Shown: positions 1-5,920, counted from the first letter of the stretch. The stretch: DNA of 14,038 nt from CAZLNO01 sp964561005 (GCA_964561005.1 CAZLNO010000100.1:1-14038); one strand, 5' to 3'. The notes: generated by a model from the letters alone, not told the origin. Numbers and translations: made by a program.

Positions 1-324
1 CTGCATGTCTTTCCCTATTCAGAGCGGCCGGGCACGCCGGCGGCGCGCATGCCGCAGGTCGACAAGGCGACGCGCAAGGCCCGCGCGGCGGAACTGCGCG
101 AAGCCGGCGCCGCGGCGCTGCGGCGCTTCCTGGAAAGCCGGATCGGCACGACCGCCGAGGTCCTGGCCGAGGAATACGACGGCGCGGGCCGCCTCAAGGG
201 CCACAGCGAGCACTTCGCGCCGATCCGCGTCACCGGCGGCCAGGCCGGCGAGGTCCTGCGCGTGCGCGTGACCGGCATCGAGGGCGACCATCTTCTGGGC
301 GAGCATCTGGGCGAGGCGGCATGA
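1..324 (+). CDS. mtaB: MtaB, tRNA N6-threonylcarbamoyladenosine methylthiotransferase (C-terminal end, cut by window edge)
   Basis: Only the last 107 codons are present; the reading frame is open at base 1. The segment starts LHVFPYSERPGTPAARMPQV, which matches the end of the radical SAM domain in MtaB-type methylthiotransferases, where the strand HVFPYS-RPGT-A is highly conserved. A TRAM-like tail of about 70 residues follows, ending in GEHLGEAA. The enzyme adds a methylthio group to t6A at position 37 of ANN-decoding tRNAs, using two Fe-S clusters; the cluster-binding cysteines lie outside the window. The stop codon overlaps the ATG of ftsY (ATGA), so the two are translationally coupled. 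mtaB beside ftsY is a familiar order in alphaproteobacteria. MiaB is the main alternative, but the motif and the neighbour favour MtaB. Confidence 0.9.
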   Translation: MHVFPYSERPGTPAARMPQVDKATRKARAAELREAGAAALRRFLESRIGTTAEVLAEEYDGAGRLKGHSEHFAPIRVTGGQAGEVLRVRVTGIEGDHLLGEHLGEAA

Positions 325-1349
325 TCTTCCGGCGCAAGAAGGACAAGGGCCTGGACAAGGTCGAAGAAACGCCCGCCGCCGAGCCCGGCCGGCCGCCAGG
401 CGACGCGGCCGGCGAGAGGCGCAAGGGCGGCTGGCTGCAGCGGCTGCGCGCCGGGCTGTCGCGCTCGTCCGACAAGGTCGGCGGCGGCATCGGCGCCATC
501 CTCACCCGGCGCAAGCTGGACGACGAGGCGCTGGAGGAGCTGGAGGAGCTGCTGATTTCCGCCGACCTCGGCGTGACCACGGCGGCCAAGGTGACCGGGA
601 TGCTGGCCAAGCGCCGCTTCGACAAGGACGTCGACCCGGAGACCGTCAAGGCCGCCCTGGCCGAGGACATCGCCGGCATCCTGGACCCCGTGGCGAAGCC
701 CTTGGAGGTCGACCCGGCGCGCGAGCCGCACGTCGTCCTGGTCGTCGGCGTCAACGGCAGCGGCAAGACCACCACCATCGGCAAGCTGGCCCGCCAGTGG
801 GTGGACGCCGGCCACAAGGTGCATCTGGCCGCGGGCGATACCTTCCGCGCCGCCGCGGTGGAGCAGCTCCAGATCTGGGGCGAGCGCACCGGCTGCCCGG
901 TGACCGCCAAGGACACCGGCGCCGACGCCGCCGGCCTGGCCTACGACGCCCTGCAGGCGGCCCGGCGCGAGGGCGCCGACGTCCTGCTGGTCGACACCGC
1001 CGGGCGGCTGCACAACAAGGCCAACCTGATGGCCGAGCTGCAAAAGGTCGTGCGCGTCGTGAAGAAGCTGGACGACAGCGCGCCGCACGACGTGGTGCTG
1101 GTGCTCGACGCCACCGTGGGGCAGAACGCGCTGCAGCAGGTCCAGACCTTCAAGGAGCTGGTGAACGTCACCGGCCTGGTGGTGACCAAGCTGGACGGCT
1201 CGGCCCGCGGCGGCGTTCTCGTTGCGCTGGCGGAACGGTTTGGCCTGCCGGTTCACGCCGTCGGCGTGGGCGAGACGGCCGAGGACCTGCGCCCCTTCTC
1301 CGCCCGCGCTTTCGCCCGCGCCCTGGTGGGGCTGGACCCGGACGGCTGA
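321..1349 (+). CDS. ftsY: FtsY, signal recognition particle receptor GTPase
   Basis: 342 residues. FtsY docks the Ffh-4.5S RNA-ribosome complex at the inner membrane and hands nascent membrane proteins to the Sec translocon. Residues 1-50 are a short charged N-terminal A region, much shorter than in E. coli, as is usual in alphaproteobacteria. The helical N domain spans roughly 50-130 (LDDEALEELEELLISADLG). The G domain shows the P-loop GVNGSGKT (143-150), the SRP-GTPase insert motif DTFRAAA (173-179), DTAGR (225-229), TKLDG (289-293) and the closing GVGE-DLRPF (315-326). All nucleotide-binding motifs are intact. The ATG at 321 overlaps the mtaB stop and gives a normal length. The stop codon lies in a palindrome shared with the converging NUDIX gene. 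Confidence 0.98.
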   Translation: MIFRRKKDKGLDKVEETPAAEPGRPPGDAAGERRKGGWLQRLRAGLSRSSDKVGGGIGAILTRRKLDDEALEELEELLISADLGVTTAAKVTGMLAKRRFDKDVDPETVKAALAEDIAGILDPVAKPLEVDPAREPHVVLVVGVNGSGKTTTIGKLARQWVDAGHKVHLAAGDTFRAAAVEQLQIWGERTGCPVTAKDTGADAAGLAYDALQAARREGADVLLVDTAGRLHNKANLMAELQKVVRVVKKLDDSAPHDVVLVLDATVGQNALQQVQTFKELVNVTGLVVTKLDGSARGGVLVALAERFGLPVHAVGVGETAEDLRPFSARAFARALVGLDPDG

Positions 1350-1370
1350 GCGGCGGGCGCCCGGCGCTCA
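1347..1370. terminator. Palindrome across the ftsY and NUDIX stop codons, likely bidirectional terminator
   Basis: A 24-base inverted repeat has arms matching at 11 of 12 positions and is centred on GGGCGCCC at 1355-1362. It begins with the TGA of ftsY and ends with the TCA that is the minus-strand TGA of the NUDIX gene. No T-run follows on either strand, so any termination would rest on the very GC-rich stem alone. The function is inferred from its place between convergent genes. Confidence 0.5.
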
Positions 1371-1925
1371 CCCCACGTCCAGGCGGTCCGCCGGGTCGCT
1401 GTCCTGACGGGCGCGCGGGGCGAAGATCCCTTCGCCGCGTGTGGCGTCGAAGTCCTGCAAGGCCCAGTGGACCGAGGGAAAGGCGATCTCGTCCCAGGGG
1501 ATTTCGGCCCAGCGGAACAGCCCGACCTCCGCCGACTCCGGCCCGGCGGCCACCTCGGGCTCCGCCAGCCGCGCGCGGTAGATGAGCTGCACCTGACTGA
1601 TGCGGGTGATCGAATAGACGCCGAGAAGCTGCTCGATCTCGATGGTCGCGCAGGCCTCCTCCCAGGCCTCGCGGCAGGCGCCGGCCGCCGCGCTTTCGCC
1701 CAGCTCCAGATAGCCCGCCGGCAGCGTCCAGAAGCCCTTGCGCGGCGCGATGGCCCGCCGGCACAGCAGGATGCGCCCGCCGTGGTGGACGACGGAGCCG
1801 ACGACGATCTTGGGGTTCTCGTAGTGCACGAAGCCGCAGTCGTCGCAGACCAGGCGAACGCGGTCGTCGCCCGCCGGCACGCGGCGGCTGAAGCGGTCCG
1901 GGCTGTCGGAGTCGTCCCCGCTCAT
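1368..1925 (-). CDS. NUDIX hydrolase with N-terminal zinc knuckle
   Basis: 185 residues from the ATG at 1925. NUDIX enzymes hydrolyse nucleoside diphosphates linked to another group (for example NADH, ADP-ribose or damaged nucleotides); the substrate cannot be read here. The Nudix box is at residues 71-93: G71, E77, then REAWEEACA (85-93). The catalytic R85, E86, E89 and E90 are present, but the usual Gly near the end of the box is Cys92. Upstream lies VCDDCGFVHYENPKIVVG (26-43), the half zinc ribbon and strand seen in zinc-ribbon NUDIX proteins; only one CxxC pair is visible. A 12-codon longer start exists at 1961 (MPRLGRRPTLLR), but it is Arg-rich and unlike the family. Neither start has a strong Shine-Dalgarno sequence. 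It converges on ftsY, 18 bases away. Confidence 0.9.
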   Translation of the reverse strand: MSGDDSDSPDRFSRRVPAGDDRVRLVCDDCGFVHYENPKIVVGSVVHHGGRILLCRRAIAPRKGFWTLPAGYLELGESAAAGACREAWEEACATIEIEQLLGVYSITRISQVQLIYRARLAEPEVAAGPESAEVGLFRWAEIPWDEIAFPSVHWALQDFDATRGEGIFAPRARQDSDPADRLDVG

Positions 1926-2021
1926 GCGAAGAAGTGTGGGTCGTCGCCCAAGCCGGGGCAAGGGCGGAGGCGGCGTCGGAAGGCGGGCGATGGGGCGGCG
2001 CGGGCGGCGCCCGGGTCGGCC

Positions 2022-2345
2022 TCAGACGACCAGGTTGATGATGCTGCCGCGTGGCAGGGGGCGGGTGGCGTTGGCCGCGCGACGCTCGGCGGCGGTCTCC
2101 TCGAAGGTGGCCTCGCGACCGCGGGCGAACTCGCTGGAGCGCGCGGCCTCGTTGCCGGGGTCGGCCGGGCGGGCGGCCTGCTGCACGTCGGTGGCAAAGC
2201 GTTGCTGCGGGCCCAGGCGGTCGGTAGGCTGGGCGGTGGCGCGCGCCTGGGCCGCCTCCCCGGCCGGCGACGGGCGCTGCACGAGCCCCTGGATCGCGCG
2301 GAAAAAGCTCAACCCTGGGTTGATGTTGCCGCCGGGAATCAGCAT
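2022..2345 (-). CDS. Small hypothetical protein, Ala/Pro/Arg-rich
   Basis: 107 residues; family not recognised. The ends look ordered: a hydrophobic start MLIPGGNINPGLSFFRAIQG (1-20) and a hydrophobic end PRGSIINLVV (98-107). The middle (25-95) is rich in Ala, Arg, Gln and Pro, with no Cys, no signal peptide and no membrane helix, and is probably disordered. The start at 2345 is chosen over the in-frame ATG at 2357 because a perfect GGAGG lies 5 bases upstream of it and overlaps the upstream ATG region. A good sigma-70-like promoter lies just before, so the gene is probably expressed on its own. The end of the NUDIX gene upstream region is about 95 bases away on the same strand. The function is unknown; a peptide that binds a partner through its two ends is only a guess. 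Confidence 0.65.
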   Translation of the reverse strand: MLIPGGNINPGLSFFRAIQGLVQRPSPAGEAAQARATAQPTDRLGPQQRFATDVQQAARPADPGNEAARSSEFARGREATFEETAAERRAANATRPLPRGSIINLVV

Positions 2346-2350
2346 CGTGG

Positions 2351-2355
2351 CCTCC
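2351..2355 (-). promoter_or_regulatory. Shine-Dalgarno site that sets the start at 2345
   Basis: GGAGG on the minus strand, 5 bases before the ATG at 2345. It is inside the coding sequence if the ATG at 2357 is used, so it argues for the shorter protein. Confidence 0.7.
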
Positions 2356-2372
2356 ATCGGTCTGGCTCCGAC

Positions 2373-2401
2373 GATATAGGCAGGATATTAATAAATCGCA
2401 A
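2373..2401 (-). promoter_or_regulatory. Sigma-70-type promoter for the small hypothetical gene
   Basis: Minus strand: TTGCGA (2401-2396), a 17-base spacer, then TATATC (2378-2373). The spacer is AT-rich and contains TATTAATA. Transcription would begin near 2366, giving a leader of about 20 bases that carries the GGAGG site. This is a motif match only. Confidence 0.5.
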
Positions 2402-2456
2402 CCTGACACGAAGCTTTTCCGTCGAACCCCTGGCGATGCGAGTCGTCGGACAGCAG

Positions 2457-2577
2457 CCGTCGAGTCGCGCGGGGCCGTCGACTCGCGAGCCTGATGAATA
2501 CATCTTGAATTCCAGATATTGACGCCGGCCAATAAACAAGATGTGCGGCGAATGATGTTTGATTATCGTCCATCTTG
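2457..2577. promoter_or_regulatory. Divergent intergenic region with a heptamer repeated three times and a GTCGAsTCGCG direct repeat
   Basis: This AT-richer stretch separates the minus-strand small gene from the DUF1848 gene. CATCTTG occurs at 2501-2507 and 2571-2577, and its inverse CAAGATG at 2537-2543, so the copies are 36 and 34 bases apart. Just left, CCGTCGAGTCGCG (2457-2469) recurs as CCGTCGACTCGCG (2475-2487) with one mismatch. TTGACG at 2519-2524 could be a -35 box, but no good -10 box follows. These may be operator sites for a regulator; that is inference. Confidence 0.35.
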
Positions 2578-2625
2578 CGTATCGGGCTGCATGTCCGGAT
2601 AGCCTCGTCACGTTTGGACCGCGAC

Positions 2626-2633
2626 AGGAAGGA
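2626..2633 (+). promoter_or_regulatory. Shine-Dalgarno site before a TTG start
   Basis: AGGAAGGA lies 9 bases before the TTG at 2643. It supports starting the DUF1848 protein at that TTG rather than at the ATG at 2559. Confidence 0.6.
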
Positions 2634-2642
2634 CCGTCCGCG

Positions 2643-3560
2643 TTGATCGTCTCCGCCAGCTACAAGACGGACATCCCCGCCTTCTACGCCGACTGGTTCC
2701 GCCGGCGGCTGGCGGCCGGCCACGCGCGCATGATCAACCCCTACGGCGGTCAGATCCACACTGTCGAGTTGAGCCGGCCAACCTGCGACGGCTTCGTGTT
2801 CTGGACCCGCAATCCCGAGCCCTTCATGGCGGCGCTGGCGGACGTGCGGGCGCGCGGCTTTCCCTTCGTGGTGCAGGCCACGGTCACCGCCTACCCCCGC
2901 CCGCTGGAGACCTCGGTCGTGCCCGCCGAACGGGCCGTGGAGGCAATGCGCGCGGCGGCCGAACGTTTCGGTTCCGAAACGGTCGTCTGGCGCTACGACC
3001 CGGTCCTGCTGACCAGCCTCACCCCGCCCGACTGGCACCGCCGCACGGTGGCGCAGCTCGCCGACAGTCTGCGGGGCGTGAGCGACGAGGTGGTGTTCTC
3101 CTTCGCCACGATCTACCGCAAGACGCGCCGCAACACCGAGACGGCCGCGCGGCGACATGGCTTCGCCTGGTGGGACCCGCTGGACGCCGAGAAGACCGCC
3201 CTGCTGCGGGACCTGGCCGGAATCGCGGCGGCGCGGGGGATGGCGCCGCGGCTGTGCGCGCAGCCGGAGCTGCTGCCCGACCCGGCCGAGTCGCCCCTGC
3301 GGCCGGCAAGCTGCATCGACGCCGTGCGGCTGTCGCGCGTGGCCGGGCGCGAGATCGCCGCGCCGGTCCGGGCTACGCGGCGCGGCTGTTGCTGCGCGCG
3401 GGCACGGGACATCGGCGACTACGATAGCTGCCCGCACGGCTGCGTCTACTGCTATGCGGTGCGGCGGCCGGACCTCGCCAAGCGGCGCTACCGCGCCCAC
3501 GACCCGCACTCCGAGTTCCTGATCGCGCCGGACGGGCGCCAAGGCAAGAAGATCGACTAG
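2643..3560 (+). CDS. DUF1848 family protein with a radical-SAM-like cysteine cluster
   Basis: 305 residues from TTG. The start is placed here because the family typically opens with M-I-(V/I)SAS-(R/Y)-TDIPAFY, exactly what follows this TTG, and because a Shine-Dalgarno site precedes it. The 28 extra codons back to the ATG at 2559 do not resemble the family. The N-terminal part (1-160) carries SASYKTDIPAFY (4-15), a GxIHTVELS strand (36-44), VFWTRNPEPF (52-61) and VVWRYDPVLL (114-123), suggesting a TIM-barrel-like core. The C-terminus holds GCCCARARDIGDYDSCPHGCVYCYA (248-272). Its CX3CX2C at C263, C267 and C270 has the spacing of radical SAM enzymes but sits at the C-terminal end. More cysteines at 249-251 could bind another cluster or metal. 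No biochemical role is established to my knowledge. The neighbours give no pathway. Confidence 0.9.
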   Translation: MIVSASYKTDIPAFYADWFRRRLAAGHARMINPYGGQIHTVELSRPTCDGFVFWTRNPEPFMAALADVRARGFPFVVQATVTAYPRPLETSVVPAERAVEAMRAAAERFGSETVVWRYDPVLLTSLTPPDWHRRTVAQLADSLRGVSDEVVFSFATIYRKTRRNTETAARRHGFAWWDPLDAEKTALLRDLAGIAAARGMAPRLCAQPELLPDPAESPLRPASCIDAVRLSRVAGREIAAPVRATRRGCCCARARDIGDYDSCPHGCVYCYAVRRPDLAKRRYRAHDPHSEFLIAPDGRQGKKID

Positions 3561-3603
3561 ATTCTCTTTTCCAAGACACACACAGACAGGATGGTCCGCA
3601 ACC

Positions 3604-4188
3604 ATGAGCCGTCGCATCGCCATCATCCAGGGCCACCCCGACCCGGCCGGGGGCCACTTCTGCCATGCGCTGGCCGAGGCCTATGCCGCCGGCGCGGAAG
3701 AGGCCGGCCACGCGGTGCGCACGCTCGCCGTGGCCGGGCTGGAGCCGCCCTTCCTGCGCAGCAAGGCCGAGTTCGACGAAGGCGCGCCGCCGGCGCCGCT
3801 TCAAGCCGCGCAGGAAACGATCGCCTGGGCCGACCACCTGGTCATCGTCTATCCGCTGTGGCTGGGAACCATGCCGGCGCTGCTGAAGGCCTTCTTCGAG
3901 CAGGTGCTGCGCCCCGGCTTCGCCATCGAGTTCGAGAGCGCCTGGCGCATCCGCAAGCTGCTGAAAGGGCGCTCGGCGCGCATCGTGGTGACCATGGGCA
4001 TGCCGGCGCTGGCTTATCGCTGGCTGTTCCGCGCCCACAGCCTGAAGAGCCTGGAGCGCAACATCCTGCGCTTCTGCGGCATCGGCCCCATCCGGGAAAG
4101 CCTGGTCGGCACGGTGGAAGGTCTCCCGCCAGACAGGCGCCAGCGCTGGCTCGACCGCATGACGGCGCTGGGCCGGGAGGCGCGCTAG
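3604..4188 (+). CDS. Flavodoxin-fold NAD(P)H:quinone oxidoreductase (MdaB/KefF/NQO1-like)
   Basis: 194 residues. Members of this family bind FMN or FAD and pass two electrons from NAD(P)H to quinones or other acceptors in the cytoplasm. The first strand and phosphate loop are IAIIQGHPDPAGGHFCHAL (5-23), with the family's GHPxP. The second signature, DHLVIVYPLWLGTMPALLKAFFEQV (77-101), matches the YPLWWxxxPAxLKxxxDRV motif, with Leu86 replacing the second Trp. TMGMPALAYRW (130-140) fits the next flavin-contact loop. AGGATGG lies 9 bases before the ATG. It follows the DUF1848 gene by 43 bases and may be cotranscribed. The exact substrate cannot be told. Confidence 0.88.
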   Translation: MSRRIAIIQGHPDPAGGHFCHALAEAYAAGAEEAGHAVRTLAVAGLEPPFLRSKAEFDEGAPPAPLQAAQETIAWADHLVIVYPLWLGTMPALLKAFFEQVLRPGFAIEFESAWRIRKLLKGRSARIVVTMGMPALAYRWLFRAHSLKSLERNILRFCGIGPIRESLVGTVEGLPPDRRQRWLDRMTALGREAR

Positions 4189-4291
4189 CCGCCCGGCCGG
4201 ATCCACCGCGCGGCCCCACCGATTTCCGGTTTACGCGACCCCGTCCCTGGCCTTGAATGAGCGCTCTCGCGGCGAGCGCGGAGGTCCCCTG

Positions 4292-4521
4292 ATGGAGCGG
4301 CTTGACATCGGCGACGGCGAGGCGGCGGCGCGGGCACATTCCGGCAGCCTCGACACGCCGGCCCTGCGCCTGGGCAGATTGGACCGTCTGCGCAACGAAT
4401 CGGCGCCGAGGACGGCCGCGAGGGGGTCAAGCTGGAGGAGCAGGTGCTCGTCACCGAGGACGGGATCGAGCGGCTGTCGACCTACCCCTACGACGCGCGC
4501 CTGCTGGGCCGGGAACTGTGA
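4292..4521 (+). pseudogene. Remnant of an M24-family (Xaa-Pro peptidase/creatinase-like) gene with a large internal deletion and frame change
   Basis: Two pieces in different frames resemble the two ends of one metallopeptidase of about 400 residues. Piece one starts at the ATG at 4292, 7 bases after GGAGG, and reads MERLDIGDGEAAARAHSGSL then DTPALRLGRLDRLRNE (to about 4399), like the N-terminal helix before the M24 N domain. Piece two, in the next frame from about 4399, reads IGAEDGREGVKLEEQVLVTE then DGIERLSTYPYDARLLGREL, stop at 4519-4521. That is the typical end of the family, including the strand with the last metal-ligand Glu (KLEEQVLVT). The switch lies around 4395-4400. About 320 codons, with the catalytic site, are missing. 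The ribosome site survives, so a short frameshifted peptide could still be made. Family assignment is from memory of conserved ends. Confidence 0.6.
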
Positions 4522-4554
4522 CGGGGACCGGCGAAGGGGACCGACGGACGGGCG

Positions 4555-4758
4555 ATGACCTTCAAGGAGTTTCTCGGCTACGCCTTCGGCACGGCCTTCG
4601 TCCTGGCGGTGACCGGCGCGCTGGTCGGCGCCCTGATCCTGCTGATCGGCGCGATCCCGCTGATGCTGGCGCTGTTTCCGATCACGGCGGCGATCATCGG
4701 CGCGGTGCTGCTGGTCGGCTGGCTGCGCCACCGGCGGCGGCGTCGCGGACGGCGGTAG
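4555..4758 (+). CDS. Small hypothetical membrane protein, two transmembrane helices
   Basis: 67 residues; no family recognised. Two hydrophobic stretches (about 8-33 and 35-57) are separated by a short turn at Pro35. The helices are rich in Gly and Ala. A basic tail (RHRRRRRGRR, 58-67) should stay in the cytoplasm, giving a hairpin with both ends inside. The Shine-Dalgarno sequence is weak. It begins 33 bases after the M24 remnant, whose first frame runs on across its start, so it may once have been translated after that gene. GC-rich DNA easily gives Ala/Leu-rich frames, so the call is moderate, although a hydrophobic hairpin with a positive tail is a believable pattern. Confidence 0.6.
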   Translation: MTFKEFLGYAFGTAFVLAVTGALVGALILLIGAIPLMLALFPITAAIIGAVLLVGWLRHRRRRRGRR

Positions 4759-4783
4759 TCACCCGACGGCGTCGCGCTCGCCT

Positions 4784-4813
4784 CTGACTCGCGGGCGGCA
4801 AAGGTGCTATCCT
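4784..4813 (+). promoter_or_regulatory. Possible sigma-70 promoter for the SRPBCC gene
   Basis: CTGACT (4784-4789), an 18-base spacer, then TATCCT (4808-4813). Transcription would start near 4820, about 30 bases before the ATG. The match is weak and only suggestive. Confidence 0.3.
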
Positions 4814-4849
4814 GCGGCGCGTCGAATACGCAATACAAGGGAGGCTGCG

Positions 4850-5266
4850 ATGACCGAGGTATCCATGACGACCCGGCTGCCGGCGCCGGTGGAGAAGGTG
4901 TGGGAGACCGTGGGGCAGTTCTACGGTCTGGCGAACTGGCATCCCGCCGTCGTGTCCTGCGAATCGGAGGACGACGGCAAGACCCGCCGCCTGAAGCTGG
5001 CCGACGGAAGCGAGATCCTGGAGGAGCTGGTCAGCCACGACGACGGCAGCCACAGCTACACCTACACCATCGCCCGCGCCGGCCCGCTGCCGGTGCAGAA
5101 CTACAAGGCGACGATCCGCGTCGACGCCGAGGGCAAAGAAAGCAAGGTCACCTGGTCCGGGGATTTCGAGCCGACCGGCGACCCGGAGGACGCGCGCAAG
5201 GCGATCGAGAACGTCTACAAGGCCGGCTTCGAAAACCTGGAGAAGATGTTCGGCATGAAGTCCTGA
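4850..5266 (+). CDS. SRPBCC (START/polyketide cyclase-like) family protein
   Basis: 138 residues, a normal length for this one-domain helix-grip fold. The first strand and helix are TEVSMTTRLPAPVEKVWETVGQFYGLANWHPAV (2-34); the A-P-V-E-K-VW and F-LANWHPAV motifs are typical of MxaD- or polyketide cyclase 2-type members. Later strands include YTYTIARAGPLPVQNYKATI (70-89) and VTWSGDFEPTG (100-110), and the long C-terminal helix ends ENVYKAGFENLEKMF (120-134). Such proteins bind lipids, polyketides or other hydrophobic ligands; no catalytic residue can be assigned. AAGGGAGG lies 5 bases before the ATG, a strong ribosome site. There is no signal peptide, so it is probably cytoplasmic. It stands alone and converges on recX, 30 bases away. 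Confidence 0.9.
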   Translation: MTEVSMTTRLPAPVEKVWETVGQFYGLANWHPAVVSCESEDDGKTRRLKLADGSEILEELVSHDDGSHSYTYTIARAGPLPVQNYKATIRVDAEGKESKVTWSGDFEPTGDPEDARKAIENVYKAGFENLEKMFGMKS

Positions 5267-5287
5267 TCCGGACGCCGGCGAGGGGCG

Positions 5288-5316
5288 CGGGACCGCTCAC
5301 ACGCCCAGCGGTCCCG
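5288..5316. terminator. Hairpin at the SRPBCC/recX convergent junction
   Basis: CGGGACCGCT (5288-5297) pairs perfectly with AGCGGTCCCG (5307-5316) around a 9-base loop. It lies 21 bases after the SRPBCC stop and covers the last codons of recX. No T-run follows on either strand. A bidirectional terminator is inferred. Confidence 0.5.
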
Positions 5317-5920
5317 GCCGGGCGTCGGCCTCGGCCTCCAGTTCGGCCGGGTCGTCGGCGTCGATGACGCGGCGGGCGACCTCCGGCGCGAAGCCCTTGC
5401 GGGCCAGGGCGGCGAGGTCGCGTTCGCGGTTGTCGGGCCGGGCGCCCCGGCGATAGGGGCCGAGACGGCGCTTGCGGGCGTAGCGCAGGGCGGCGGCCAG
5501 TTCCGGGTCGGCGGCCTCCTCGCGCAGGCGCGCCAGCGCGGCCTCGGCGGTGTCGGGATCGACGCCCTTCTGCGCCAGGCGCAGGCGGATGGCGGGCAGG
5601 CTGTGGCCGGCGCGGTGCAGGCTGACCGCCCGCCCCTCGGCATAGGCGCGGTCGTCCAGCAGGCCGCTGTCCAGGTAGCGGCGCACGACGGCCTCCACGG
5701 CGGCGGCGCCCTCGTCCGGGTCGGTGCCGTGGGCGCGGGCCGAGCGCTGCACCTTGCGCAGCAGCACCCGCCGCAGGTTCTCCGCCGAGCTGGCGTAGCG
5801 CTCCAGGTAGTGCAGCGCCGCCTTTTCCAGGTATTCCGGCGTCGCCTTTTTCGGCCCGCGCGGGCGGCGGCGGGCGCGGTCGCGGGGCTTGTCGGGGCGG
5901 CTCTCGTCCGAGTCGGTCAT
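5297..5920 (-). CDS. recX: RecX family regulator of RecA
   Basis: 207 residues from the ATG at 5920; a start four codons upstream (5932) is also possible, and neither has a good Shine-Dalgarno site. RecX binds RecA filaments and limits their extension. After a basic, probably disordered N-terminus (1-28), three-helix repeats appear: AALHYLERYASSAENLRRVLLRKV (34-57), RYLDSGLLDDRAYAEGRAVSLHRAGHSLPAIRLRLAQKGVD (81-121) and ALRYARKRRLGPYR-RERDLAALARKGFAPEVARRVID (144-187). The D-RAY-E--R-----G-S---IR--L--KGV pattern of repeat two is characteristic. recA is not adjacent here, unlike in some bacteria; recX standing alone is common in alphaproteobacteria. The C-terminus beyond 190 is acidic and overlaps the shared hairpin. 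Confidence 0.9.
   Translation of the reverse strand: MTDSDESRPDKPRDRARRRPRGPKKATPEYLEKAALHYLERYASSAENLRRVLLRKVQRSARAHGTDPDEGAAAVEAVVRRYLDSGLLDDRAYAEGRAVSLHRAGHSLPAIRLRLAQKGVDPDTAEAALARLREEAADPELAAALRYARKRRLGPYRRGARPDNRERDLAALARKGFAPEVARRVIDADDPAELEAEADARPGPLGV

Noticed and set aside
15..1256. A 413-codon minus-strand frame opposite mtaB and ftsY
   Set aside because: The plus-strand genes are unmistakable; the antisense translation shows only GC-driven repeats of Arg, Gly, Ala and His.
1926..1961. Longer N-terminus for the NUDIX protein
   Set aside because: The extra 12 residues are Arg/Pro-rich, have no ribosome site and do not resemble the family start.
2505..2533. A promoter for DUF1848 from TTGAAT or TTGACG
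   Set aside because: The -35-like boxes are good, but no acceptable -10 box lies 16-18 bases downstream of either.
4253..4558. A 101-codon intact gene in the M24 remnant area
   Set aside because: Only its first part from the ATG at 4292 looks family-like; after about 4399 the meaningful sequence moves to another frame, so it is better read as a pseudogene.
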